NCBI GenBank assembly: GCA_022592445.1
Contig: JABYQR010000051.1
Coordinates: 118,671-182,670 of the forward strand
Reading direction: 5' to 3'
Source of the DNA: Cytidiella melzeri
Taxonomy: Eukaryota; Basidiomycota; Agaricomycetes; Polyporales; Irpicaceae
DNA: 64,000 nt
In this document: positions 46,026 through 56,007 of the stretch, in pieces
How positions within the stretch are numbered: position 1 is the first letter of the stretch
How the letters are laid out: each line of letters opens with the position of its first letter
Notes under the pieces: generated by a model
What the model saw: only the letters and a program-made list of their open reading frames with translations
What the model was told of the DNA's origin: nothing
Database searches by the model: none
Made by a program: the position numbers and the translations under genes

Positions 46026-48408
46026 ATGATACCGGACTATCCACCACCGTCCTTCCAAGAGGCCATGATGACACCTCCTTTCATCCCTCCTCCAGCGAAC
46101 ACGCAGGAGAGCCACATCCCTGATGCAGACGACGACCGCCCTCCCCCAGCTGAGGAAACTCATGGCAGAGAAGCACTTCCCGAGGTATCACCCCCTCCCG
46201 AAGCCGCTACGCAGCACATCACGAACGAAACTCCTATACCTTCTCAGCCTCCCTCTCCTCACACGGAAACTACTCCTGCCGTCGAACACGCGTCAACACA
46301 AAGTCACAGCCATGCGGGCACGTCATCAGCTTCAGTTCATTCCTCCGAGGCCTCCAGTATTGAAATCGTCAGTATAGATGCCGATGATTGGGACGAGGAG
46401 CAACTCCTTCGCGACTCGTTACGCTGCAGAGCGAACAGAATCAATCGCAGGCAGCAAGGTGCAGACTCTACCTCCTCGTCCTCTCCTCGTCAGGCTCATC
46501 GCCCTCCCAATCAACTGGACGAGCACATTCATGATCGATGCACTCGTTGTGCATCTCCAAAGCCCTCAAATTGCGAAAGGGAGGAGCTTATACCAGATCA
46601 AACCTTCGATCATTCAGGCGGCCATTCGCCGCCAAGCTCTCCCAAGGCAGCAAAGTGGAAGCGACTCTTCATTCCAACCGCAGGTCACAGCTTGGATGGC
46701 GCACCCTCATCCCCGACGATTTCAAGTCCTAAGTCGCCGCGCTTTGGCTTCTTACCTGCCGCCCTAGCGAGCACTCTGACACTTTCAGCGGCTTCCACGC
46801 CTACACCCTCGAAACCTTTCGCAGGTCCCGCGACTTCCACGCAAAGGAAGGAGCACTCTGTGGTCCGTCGTCTTTTCGGCCCAAAAGGGAAGGAGCGTGA
46901 GTGGCACAGCGTTAGAAATCCGCGTGACAGTATGGAGAGTTGGGAAGTTATTGAGAGTACATCGGAGCAGAGCGAAGACATCGAGATAGAGAACCTTGAC
47001 CGCCACGAAAGCCTTATCGTTGAAAGAGGTTCGTCAGGCTCATTCGAAGGTTCAATTCGTTCAGGGTCGGAGGAAGAGTTCAGAAATGCCGAGCATGCTA
47101 CAACTATTCCTCCACACCCTCAACCGCAACCATCCAGAGACGCTCACGATCACACAGCCTTCTTGAATCGACCTGTTAGACGTTCTCCACAAGCAGTGAA
47201 CCATTTCCCTATGTTTTCAGCGAACTCGTCAGCCGTTTCTCTACCGCTGGCCGCCACTGCACACGAACGCCTGCAGCCCCTGCATGGTCCGGCGCCATGC
47301 GTCAATACCGCCAGTGAGCCTGAACAAACCGGATCACCATTTCTTCATCGTCGTCAGACACTGTCCACTGCTCATGCTTCACCTTCGGTCGTCTGGTTAC
47401 CTCTGATTGCGAGCAATGATGGCGGCGTGATCATGCCAGCAGGCTCACCCATCCTTGCTCCCTTAGCTCCGAGTCACGTATATAGTCCTCCCCGAATACC
47501 AACTCGTCCCGGCCAGGATTGTGCGGCACAAGATACCTCGCATTCTAGGAATCTTTCAAGTCCTGCCGTGCTATCCTATGGCTCTGCGCGTCCTGCGCAT
47601 GTTGTAACTTCTCCGTTGGCGTTCTCCATAACTCCTGACCCAGATGCAATCCCTTCTCCCTCATTCACGGATTCGCCCGCCGAGGACTCTCCGCAAGACA
47701 CGGTATATACCCGACGTTCTCCCATATTGCGTTCTCCGGCATCCGCCTCTACGCTTGCTTCTACGAACGACCCGCCTAGTACGCCGACCACACCTACACG
47801 CCACTACCTTGGTCGCCCTCTCCCGCAACTTCCCGGGCCATCAATCCCATTTGAAAGGCCAGGACACACGCCCTTGGTCAGGCCCGGTTTCTTGCCAGAG
47901 CACGAAACTCCGGGTCAGTACTCACACATGACGGAACTTGACCTTCTTGCTGCACGGGTCATTGATGAAGACTCAAATAGCAGACGTTACGAGGTGCTTG
48001 ATACATAGTCTCGAAACAAAAGCAGTCGCTAACCTACCTTCGCAGGATCTTCTGCGAATTGCAGAAATCGCCGGACCAGCCGTGCCTCTGGGAGAAGGTG
48101 CCGAACCCCTACCGCTACCTCCCAGTGGACGCGTGAAGCTCGAGCGACGTCGAGTGACGAAAGACGGACGAGTCAAGCTCAAGTTGACCTTGATGGATGC
48201 CGTTGTTGATAAATGCAACATCTGTCTGTCGCAGTTCAAAGACGCGGAAATCGCATGCCTCGCAACTAATTGTCCACATGCGTGAGTTCCAGTTGCAAGA
48301 ACCAAAAGAGGACCATCCTAACCTGTGTTTGTCAGTTTTCATGAATACTGCCTAAAGCGCTGGCTTGCTAAAAGTCGCAGCTGTCCCCTCTGCAGAGCAG
48401 CGGTTTGA
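46026..48408 (+). CDS. RING-H2 finger protein with a long disordered region
   Basis: Three exons, 46026-47993, 48046-48281 and 48336-48408, give 758 residues. The first 650 are disordered and rich in Pro, Ser and Thr, starting MIPDYPPPSFQEAM and holding acidic patches (IVSIDADDWDEEQLLRDSL) and many SP/TP sites. The last 100 residues are ordered: LLRIAEIAGPAVPLGEG, then a RING-H2 finger from CNICLSQF through CPHAFHEYC and W to CPLCRAAV at the very end. This spacing (C3H2C3) is that of E3 ubiquitin ligases. The intron at 48282 splits the finger between its fourth and fifth ligands. No membrane segment was seen; substrate and location are unknown. The start could lie upstream in the 45.6-46.0 kb frame. 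Confidence 0.8.
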
Positions 48409-48589
48409 TAGCTCCGACTTGGCAGACGACTCTGCCGTTCTCAAGTTCTCATTTCTCGCCAACCCTGTCTGTAACATTAGTATGCTGTATCTTTTCCACA
48501 AGTGTATTGTTAGCCACAATTGTTGAATACTACATCATGCTCATGTTTCTAGAACTCTGAACTACTGACTGCCTTGCCACCATCCTCTC

Positions 48590-48849
48590 TTGTACCGGTA
48601 CCACCACCATCGAAGACAGACGCCCATGACTACTCCTTCGAATCTCGACGTACCTATGGCGACAGCAGCGCGAACGAAGTCCAGCTCACCTACAGCTGGA
48701 CCCGTTCGGAGAGAGGGCTCTGTGGAGCCCTTTGAACCATACGGGGGCAGACCTAAAAAGTCTGCTCCCAGATCTTTGACCTCGAAAGAGGCCCCTGCTC
48801 TGCAGGACCCCGAGGCCTCTAGTGGTGCAACTGCTAGAGGCCTCAACCC
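48590..48849 (+). pseudogene. 5' part of a gag/ORF1-like frame, cut by Copia
   Basis: The frame from 48590 (or ATG 48626) runs into the Copia 5' LTR at 48850. Removing the Copia element and one copy of its AACCC target duplication restores the frame exactly with 56008-58534, so both pieces are one former reading frame of 928 codons. This part is Ser/Pro/Ala-rich (TSKEAPALQDPEASSGA) and ends inside the first unit of a 111-bp tandem repeat. The 5' boundary of the host element is not visible; only about 180 bp separate it from the RING gene. Confidence 0.7.
48845..48849. repeat. Copia target-site duplication, left copy
   Basis: AACCC directly before the LTR, repeated at 56003-56007 directly after the 3' LTR. 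Confidence 0.85.
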
Positions 48850-48942
48850 TGTTTAACTATTCTGTCTTTGTACTACTTAGCGCGCGCTTAGCGCCGTAGT
48901 TACCGTATATAAGACTTACTTTGATCAATGCACTGCTATCGC
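48850..48942 (+). repeat. Copia 5' LTR, left part
   Basis: The first 93 bp of the LTR, containing the palindrome AGCGCGCGCT and a TATATAAG promoter box at 48906-48913. It breaks at ...CTATCGC, where the inserted sequence begins. Confidence 0.93.
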
Positions 48943-50793
48943 TGAGACACTGAGTCACGCTTCAAACTAAGAACAACCTTAAAGACAACACCACCAACCA
49001 CGAAGTGGCAATAGAAGTGTAAAGGTGTGGAAGCGCGAAGTGTTAAAGTAAAATGCGAGGTGGCCTAAGAGTCCTAGTTTTACCTGTGCTAAAAGAGCGA
49101 CAAGGTTTTTGTGATAAAGTTTTATATGAAGGGAGCTAGACGGGCAACTACCACGCGTATCGCGGGTAAAAGGGCAAGTCGGCGCGGTGAAAGCGAAAGA
49201 GTTATAGCGCGGCTCCAAGAGAGCGCGCGTGAAAGGTCGCGGCTTGTAGGAAAACGGCGCGCGGAGGGACGCAGAAGATAAACGTAGACGCAATATGAAT
49301 CTCAAACACAAAACGCGGTCGCTGGTGAAGATGAAGTGGTCGCTGTAAAACGCGGGCGCAGTGAAAGTGAACGCAGTAAGCTCGACGCAGTGAAGATGAA
49401 ACGCAACGCAGTAACGCAGTAAAATAACGCAGTTAAAAAGCAAACACAGTATAACGAAGCCGAAAGGAAGTGTGAGAGAAAGATAAACTAATGGCGCGCG
49501 AGTCGCCGCGGAAGGCTATGTGAGATCGCAGTTAAGTGGACTCGACAGACTGCGCGCGGGGGCGGTAGTGTAGAACGACACCTCCCGAACGGCGATGCGT
49601 ATTACAGGCAAATGCGTGGACAACGACGACGTTGGCTGAGCTGGTAAGATTGAACTGTACTAGTTCGCACTCGTGCTCCTCGCCTTCAAAGTCTGGAGAT
49701 AGCCAGCAATCTGGGTGCGGCGCGCGCGGGCGATCGCAGTCGAGCGGGACGAAAGGTCCTGAACGCAGGGGAACTGGATGATCGCTCTGAGTATCGCAGT
49801 AAGAACAGTTTTCAAGCGAGTCCGCGACGGAGGCGACGGACGGCGCTGGCGAGGGTGATTTAGGAGTTGATCTCGCAGGAGAGACCGTAGGCGCTGCTGA
49901 GGGTTCTGGCGGCGGCGTGGGCGCGGGGATGATGGGGTAACGGCGTAGAACCTCGCGCGGGCGCGGGCGGTAAGGGCAGCGACCGTCGGGCAGGTGGGGA
50001 ACAGTTGGACAGTAACGGCAGACTCGAGGCGGGTTGTCGTTGGTAGATGCCGCGGACATAAACGTGGGAAAGGTCGCAGTGAGACAACGCAGAAGAAGCT
50101 ACAGCTATGGACGCGAAGAGACTCCCTCGACGCGAACGCAAAGCGTAAAGTGAACTCTGGAAACTGGGGTGGGGATTGATTGGTTCTCTACGCAGTACAA
50201 GCAACACCTTTTTATATACCCTGAAGACCCTCTCCTAAACCTTTCCTTCTATGTCCTAAACCCAAACGCGAGAGTGAGGAAACGGGGTGGCAGAATACTT
50301 CCGTCTGCGGAGGCAAAATGTCCAGCGAGTCGACGTCCGGCGGGACACAGCGTTGGTCGACGCGGCGTAGCGGCGCGCGCCCTTGCGCTGCAGGGGCGCC
50401 AACCGCCGCGAGCAGGTGATGAGGCGCCGTCCAGGAGTTGCACAGCGTGGCGTGATAGGAGTCTTCCTGAAACGGGGTTCGCGCGTCAAGTTTCTTCTAC
50501 CGTTGGTCCGACCCGTGTCCAAAACGCTTGGTGGCTGGCCGGCCCATGCTCCGATGCAAAAAGGGGCGTGTCTGTGTGTCAGAGTTCGGTGCGATTCCTC
50601 GGCCTCGGATGTTTCCGGCGTATTGCTCCGTGTCAAGTCCTCGGATCCTCGGCGGACTCCTCGTGACCCCTGCGAACTCCTCGTGCTCATGACGCTGGGA
50701 AAGTGGAGGGACTTGCCGCGCAGGATGACGCGGGCCGCGCAAATGGCGGGCTGCTGCCGGTTTTCCGCGCCTAGCCGATTTCCGGGCGTATCA
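48943..50793 (-). mobile_element. 1.85-kb TG...CA insertion in the Copia 5' LTR (solo-LTR-like)
   Basis: Sequence absent from the 3' LTR, flanked by TCGC (48939-48942 and 50794-50797; ATCGC if one base more is counted). It begins TGAGACACTG and ends GGGCGTATCA, so read in either direction it has TG...CA ends. On the minus strand a TATATAAA box (50211-50218) lies about 580 bp from the minus-strand start TGATACGCCCGG, followed by a 175-codon frame. The ends and short duplication suggest a solo LTR of a larger retroelement, unusually long and with an internal reading frame. Repeated AACGCAGT units occur around 49340-49450. A small complete element of another type cannot be excluded. Confidence 0.6.
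49532..50059 (-). CDS. Cys-rich, Pro-rich frame within the insertion
   Basis: An open frame of 175 codons starting MSAASTNDNPPRVCRYC, about 150 bp downstream of a TATATAAA box on the same strand. CxxC pairs (CRYCP, CSYC) could bind zinc; the middle is Pro/Ala/Ser-rich. There is no match to a family I know. It may be a real short gene of the inserted element, the start of a gag frame, or chance in GC-rich DNA. Confidence 0.35.
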   Translation of the reverse strand: MSAASTNDNPPRVCRYCPTVPHLPDGRCPYRPRPREVLRRYPIIPAPTPPPEPSAAPTVSPARSTPKSPSPAPSVASVADSLENCSYCDTQSDHPVPLRSGPFVPLDCDRPRAPHPDCWLSPDFEGEEHECELVQFNLTSSANVVVVHAFACNTHRRSGGVVLHYRPRAQSVEST

Positions 50794-50797
50794 TCGC

Positions 50798-50878
50798 TTT
50801 TGATCCCCAACTCTCTGTGTGACCACCACCTCAGTCTTCTCTCTCAACGCTCTCAACTCTCCTGATACCTTGTTAAAA
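50798..50878 (+). repeat. Copia 5' LTR, right part
   Basis: The last 81 bp of the LTR, identical over its whole length to the matching part of the 3' LTR (55922-56002). It continues directly into the primer-binding site. Confidence 0.93.
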
Positions 50879-50891
50879 GGTTATGAGCCCC
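50879..50891 (+). promoter_or_regulatory. Primer-binding site, initiator tRNA-Met half type
   Basis: GGTTATGAGCCCC follows the 5' LTR at once. It is the complement of GGGGCTCATAACC, the anticodon loop and stem of fungal initiator tRNA-Met, not of a tRNA 3' end. Drosophila copia and yeast Ty5 are known to prime with such cleaved tRNA halves, so the same is inferred here. Confidence 0.7.
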
Positions 50892-50946
50892 GACTAAAGC
50901 TCATATCTTCACTCTACTTCACTTTTACACCTACTCCTCTCTGTTT

Positions 50947-53900
50947 ATGAGCTCTGATCTCGCTGATCAAGCTCAACTTCGTCGCTCCACTAGAGAGCGT
51001 CACCAAACCAACTTCCTCAGGGGTACTAGAGCTCAACCCCGCCAAAGAACAACCACCACTCGCAGGACAACTCCCATCTTCACTCCTACTCCTTCTCCTG
51101 CTCCTACTACACCTCCTCCCTCAATGTCTGCCACAACTATCACAAAAACCGATGCTCCCTCAGCTGGACCATCCAACTCTAACGTCCCTGACGTCGAACC
51201 CCAACCCAGTCACAACGACAACCACTCTTCCAGCTCTGAGGATCGTGAGGCGATTCCAGGTGCTCGCCATGTCTCTGCTCCCCCAGCTGATCGCCGTCGC
51301 ACCCCCTTCGATACTCTTCGCGATGATGATCGCCGTCGCACCCCCTTCGATACTCTTCGCGATGATGATCGCCGTCGTCACCCTCATGGAGGAGACGATG
51401 ACAGTGACGACGACCGTATGGATGAGGATGAGAGGCCTTGTCGACGACGTGAGAAGCGTCCTGCTCGCCGTCCGACAACTCCCCCTCCTCCGGGCAGCTC
51501 TCCTGGTGGCTCGCCGCCGCCGCCTCCGCCTAGCTCCATAGGCACTAGGTCGACACGCGAAGTGTCGCAACTTCTGTCTGTGCCACCTGGCCACGACAAC
51601 AACTTCACTATGTCGCTCAGCGACATCAACAAAGCCTTCTCTGATGTTGGCAAACTTACTGGGGCTGAGACTTGGCCGATGTGGAAGTTCCGCGTCGAGA
51701 CCGCTATGTCCACTATACTGGAGTTTCACACACTCCGAGGTGGCCTGACCGTTCCTCAAGAGGTTACGCGGGCTGTCTTCAACGTCCTGACCGGTCATAT
51801 TTCTGACTCGGTAATGGCCAACTACCTCAATGAGTACAAGCCCCACGTACTCATGGATAAGCTGCGTGAACGTTATGATCCGAAGACAACCGTGTCTGAC
51901 GCAAACGAGATTTACCAGCTCTTCCACCTTCGTCGTCCAATCTATGAGATGGACAAGCTGCTTGACGATGCCACTAACATCCGCAGCAAGCTTATCGCTG
52001 CTGGCGTCGACATCCCCGACCACATCTTTTACGCTGCTATCGTCGGGATCATCCCTCCTGCCTACGCCGCCACACGTCAGAACTACGAGGTCGGCGTGCG
52101 TTCTTCTACTCCGGCTGGAGAGAAGTTCCGGTACAGGCCTAACGCGCTCATCGCTGAGCTTCGTCGCAAGTTCACCAACTGGCGACTCACGCACCCCCCA
52201 AAGACTTCCGAGTCCAAGGGGCCTACCACTTTTGTCCCTAAGGACAAAGCTCACGCTCCTTCGGCTTCGCACGCCAAGGGCAAGGCCGCGGTCGAACGCT
52301 CGACCAAAACCACCACTACTGCTCGCGCGGCTGCAGCCCCCTACTCGTCGAGCAAGCCCTCCACTTCTGGTCAGGGCAACTGCTTCAACTGTGGTCAGCC
52401 TGGCCACATGACGCCGACTTGCCCTCTGCCCTGGACTGAGAAGTCCAAAGCTGCGATGAAAAAGAAGGGCATCACTCGCAAATCCACTGCCGCCGCCGCT
52501 CAAGGCAAGAAGAAAGAGTCCGCCGCTGCCGGCTCTTCCACTGCTACTGGCTTCATGGCCAACGTCACTGCCGCTGCTGACTCGGACGAAGAAGTCCTCG
52601 AGAACCCTCACCCGAGCGCGTGGGTGAAGTCTCTTTCTAACTCGGACGTGACGATGCACGTAAGTACTCGTACCATTTCTTCTACTTTACTTCCACTGTT
52701 TGCAACTTCGTCATCTGACAAGTGCGTTCATGTCATTGATACTGGTGCTACTATACACTGTACACCATATCGTGACTTACTTTTCAACGTTCACTCTGTA
52801 CCAACTATTTTACTTACTGTCGCCAACTCAGAGCAAATAAGTCTCAAACTCGCTGGCGACATGGTACTGGAGGTTGAACAGGAAAATGGTACGCATAATC
52901 AACTTATGCTAAAGAATGTCTACTATAACTCACAACTACCCTTCACGCTTATCAGTGTTTCAAAATTGGACGCTGATTATCGCTTTACTTTCTTCTCAAA
53001 TACTTGTACTATATATGACTCGAACGCGTCTTGTGTAGCTGTGATACGAAAAATACACGATTTGTATTCACTTAACTCTACTCGCGTGACTTCTTTAGCA
53101 AGCGTGCATAAGTCTGGTATAACGATGCTTGAACTTCATAAAAAACTCGGTCACATCAGTTATTTCCAGATAAACAAACTACTTGAAACGTCCAAACTTA
53201 TCATTACTACTCATATCACTGACCGCACAGAAACTCCGTGCGAGGACTGTATCTTGAATAATATTCATCGTACTCCAGTCCCCAAAGCTCGTACTTTGCC
53301 GTTGGCTACTTCCTTCGGTGATCACTTTCATATCGACATCTTTGGGCCACTACCCACTGCGTCGATTACTGGTCATTATCTGTACTGGTTGACTATCGTT
53401 GACGACTCAACTCGATGGTTAACACTTGCGCCATTAAAAACTAAAGATGATGCCTTCACTCAATGGGTTATCTTCTCTACTGAGCTTCTTACGCAATACA
53501 ATATTCGCGTCAAGATTCTTCAATCTGACAACGATGGCGTATTCACTGGTGCAAATATGACAAACTACTTGAAGTCACAAGGTACTATACCCCGGCTTAC
53601 TGTGCACGATACTCCTGCACAAAATGGTGTTGCTGAGCGCACACACCAGACTATTATGAACTTGGTTCGTGTAAACCTACACACAGCTGCTTTACCGAAC
53701 CGGTTATGGTGGTACGCTGCGCTTCATGCAGTTTATCTCTATAATCGCACTCCTCGTGCTCCTCTTCAATATAAAACTCCTTACTTTAAACGCTATGGTA
53801 CTGAAGCGAACCTTGATGCGCTTCAAAAGTTTGGTCAACCGTGTATCGTATACGACGAATACCGAACCAATAAACTCGCACCAAAAGGCAAGCGCGCCGT

Positions 53901-55821
53901 TTGGATAGGCTTTGCTGGATATTCCAAAGGCCACTACGTTTACTTTGGCACACACGTAGGCGTCAAACGAAACTTGCAATTTGTTGACTCTACGGCACAA
54001 ATTGAAGGGGAGACAGAACCAAATATCGAACAACCTACTCTTGAAAAACAACTTCAACTCGAGGAGAATCCTCATGTTGAACCCATGGACATCGATGAGC
54101 CTGACCCTTCTGGTCCTAGGCGTACTACTAGAGAGCCTAAGCCTTCGCGCAAAGCTTGAGGCTTAAACTATGATGAAGTCGATACAAACATTGCCTTCTA
54201 CTTGACTGAATTCAACGCATACTATGCTGAAGACGTCGGTGATCCAGTTACTTACAAAGACGTACTTAACCACCCACTCAAAATCGACTGGCTCAAGTCG
54301 ATGAAAACTGAGGTTGATACCCTCGAACAACTTGGCACTTGGGAATACTGTATCCCGCCGCCAAATGCGAACATCACTGGTTCGCGCTTTGTCTACAAAA
54401 CAAAATACGAACACGGCAAAGTCACTAAACTCAAGTCAAGACTTGTCGCGCAAGGATACTCCCAGCGTGACGGTATTGATTACTACTCGAACGACTTATT
54501 CGCACCTGTTGCGCGTATGAGTTCACTACGGTTTGTACTTACTCTCGCGGCTTCACTACACTTCGAGATTACTCAGCTCGATATCAAGTCCGCATACTTG
54601 TACGGTAACATCCACGACGATGAAGACCTTTATCTTCGTCCACCTCCTGGTGACTTACTTCCAAACCTGCCACCTGGCTGGGTACTTAAACTTCGGAAGA
54701 CTATCTACGGCCTTAAGCAAGCCGGACGTCGTTGGTACAAAGTACTATGCGACATACTCTTTGCACTTGGACTAAAGCGTTGTGAATTCGACAATGCAGT
54801 CTTCTACCTCTATCGAGGTGATAAACTTATACTTCTACTTGCTGTCCATGTCGATGACATTACTCTTGGCACTATCACTACTACTGTTGCCGAAAAATTT
54901 GAGATCGCACTCAGACAACATGTCGAACTTACTAACGGTGGAACTATCCACTGGATGCTTGGCATGGAAGTTGCTTATGATAAAGCCGCAGGCATTATCA
55001 AGCTTCGTCAAAGGGATTATATCCTGAACATACTTAAGCGATACAACTTTGACCACAAACATTCACGCCGTACACCAATGGTACACGAGCACAACTTAGC
55101 CCCCCGTGCTGTAACCGAACCACGTCAGGACGCTGACGCCATTACACACTACATGTCTCTTGTTGGTGGCTTACGCTACGTCGCCGACAGTACTCGACCA
55201 GACATTGCTTATTGCACTGGTCAACTAGCACGATACTTATCTGACCCTGCTAAGGAACACTACGCTGCAGCTAAACAGTGTTACCTTTACCTCAAGGGAA
55301 CGTGCGACTACTGGCTTGTCCTAGGAAACCAAGCCAACCCTACTTCTACTTCACTCGTAGGTTATGCCGACTCTGATGGTATGACTACGTACGGCAATAA
55401 ACCAATAATGGGCTATACTTTCACATACAACGACTCGCTTATCTCTTGGTCAAGTAAGCGCGGTTCACTTGTAACTTTATCGGTCACCGAAGCCGAACTG
55501 TACGCACTTGCTCATGCGTCCACAGAGGCCATCTATTTGAAGAGCCTCATAGATGAAATACTTAACTGCACTATGGACCCTGTCAAACTATACACCGACA
55601 GTGCGTCAACTCTTGCGATTGTTCGTTCCCCCGAGGAACAACACTCTCAACGTACTAAACACTTTAACATTCGCAAGAACTTCATCAGCGATTGTGTAAC
55701 TAAAGGGTACATCACTGTGCACCACGTACCTTCTGCCGATCAACGTGCTGATACTCTTACTAAAGCACTACCTCTCGAAAAACTCAAGCACTTCAATGAA
55801 CTACTTCATGTTCAGGCTTGA
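50947..55821 (+). pseudogene. Copia Gag-Pol polyprotein, one in-frame stop
   Basis: A frame of 1624 codons broken only by TGA at 54157-54159, after residue 1070. Order: a disordered Pro/Arg-rich start with a 12-residue tandem duplication (RRRTPFDTLRDD twice, 51292-51363); gag with CCHC knuckle CFNCGQPGHMTPTC near residue 478; aspartic protease DTGA near 597; integrase with GAG-pre LHKKLGHISYFQINKLL and core HIDIFGPLP, LQSDNDGVF and NGVAERTHQT; reverse transcriptase GSRFVYKTKYE, DIKSAYLYGN, VHVDDI; RNase H GYADSDGM, SVTEAELYAL, KHFNIRKNF. All catalytic motifs are kept on both sides of the stop. The first ATG is 68 bp after the LTR. Without readthrough the product would lack reverse transcriptase and RNase H. 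Fungal Copia normally has one uninterrupted frame. Confidence 0.93.
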
Positions 55822-55828
55822 AGGGGAG
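55817..55828 (+). promoter_or_regulatory. Copia polypurine tract
   Basis: CTTGAAGGGGAG abuts the 3' LTR and overlaps the polyprotein stop. The same 12 bases recur at 58544-58555 after the interrupted gag/ORF1-like frame. Confidence 0.75.
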
Positions 55829-56002
55829 TGTTTAACTATTCTGTCTTCGTACTACTTAGCGCGCGCTTAGCGCCGTAGTTACCGTATATAAGACTTACTT
55901 TGATCAATGCACTGCTATCGCTTTTGATCCCCAACTCTCTGTGTGACCACCACCTCAGTCTTCTCTCTCAACGCTCTCAACTCTCCTGATACCTTGTTAA
56001 AA
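55829..56002 (+). repeat. Copia 3' LTR, complete
   Basis: 174 bp, TGTTTAAC ... GTTAAAA, one base different from the two joined parts of the 5' LTR. It shows the original, uninterrupted LTR sequence. Confidence 0.95.
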
Positions 56003-56007
56003 AACCC
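56003..56007. repeat. Copia target-site duplication, right copy
   Basis: AACCC, as at 48845-48849. Confidence 0.85.

Larger units (their letters stand above)
48850..56002 (+). mobile_element. Ty1/Copia LTR retrotransposon, young, itself interrupted
   Basis: Both LTRs (174 bp when the insertion in the 5' one is removed) begin TGTTTAAC and end GTTAAAA, and differ at one base (T48869 against C55848). A 5-bp duplication AACCC flanks the element. The order primer site, gag, protease, integrase, reverse transcriptase, RNase H, polypurine tract is that of Copia. Without the 1.85-kb insertion the element is about 5.3 kb. Near-identical LTRs mean recent insertion. Confidence 0.95.

Noticed and set aside
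51160..52659. Open minus-strand frame of 499 codons opposite the Copia gag
   Set aside because: It mirrors the GC-rich third-position pattern of the gag frame, has no domain and is Arg/Ser/Gly-rich. It is a shadow of the real plus-strand gene.
55829..56002. A separate solo LTR next to the CCHC frame
   Set aside because: Its sequence matches the two halves of the broken 5' LTR base for base apart from one change, and the AACCC duplication shows it is the 3' LTR of the same Copia element.
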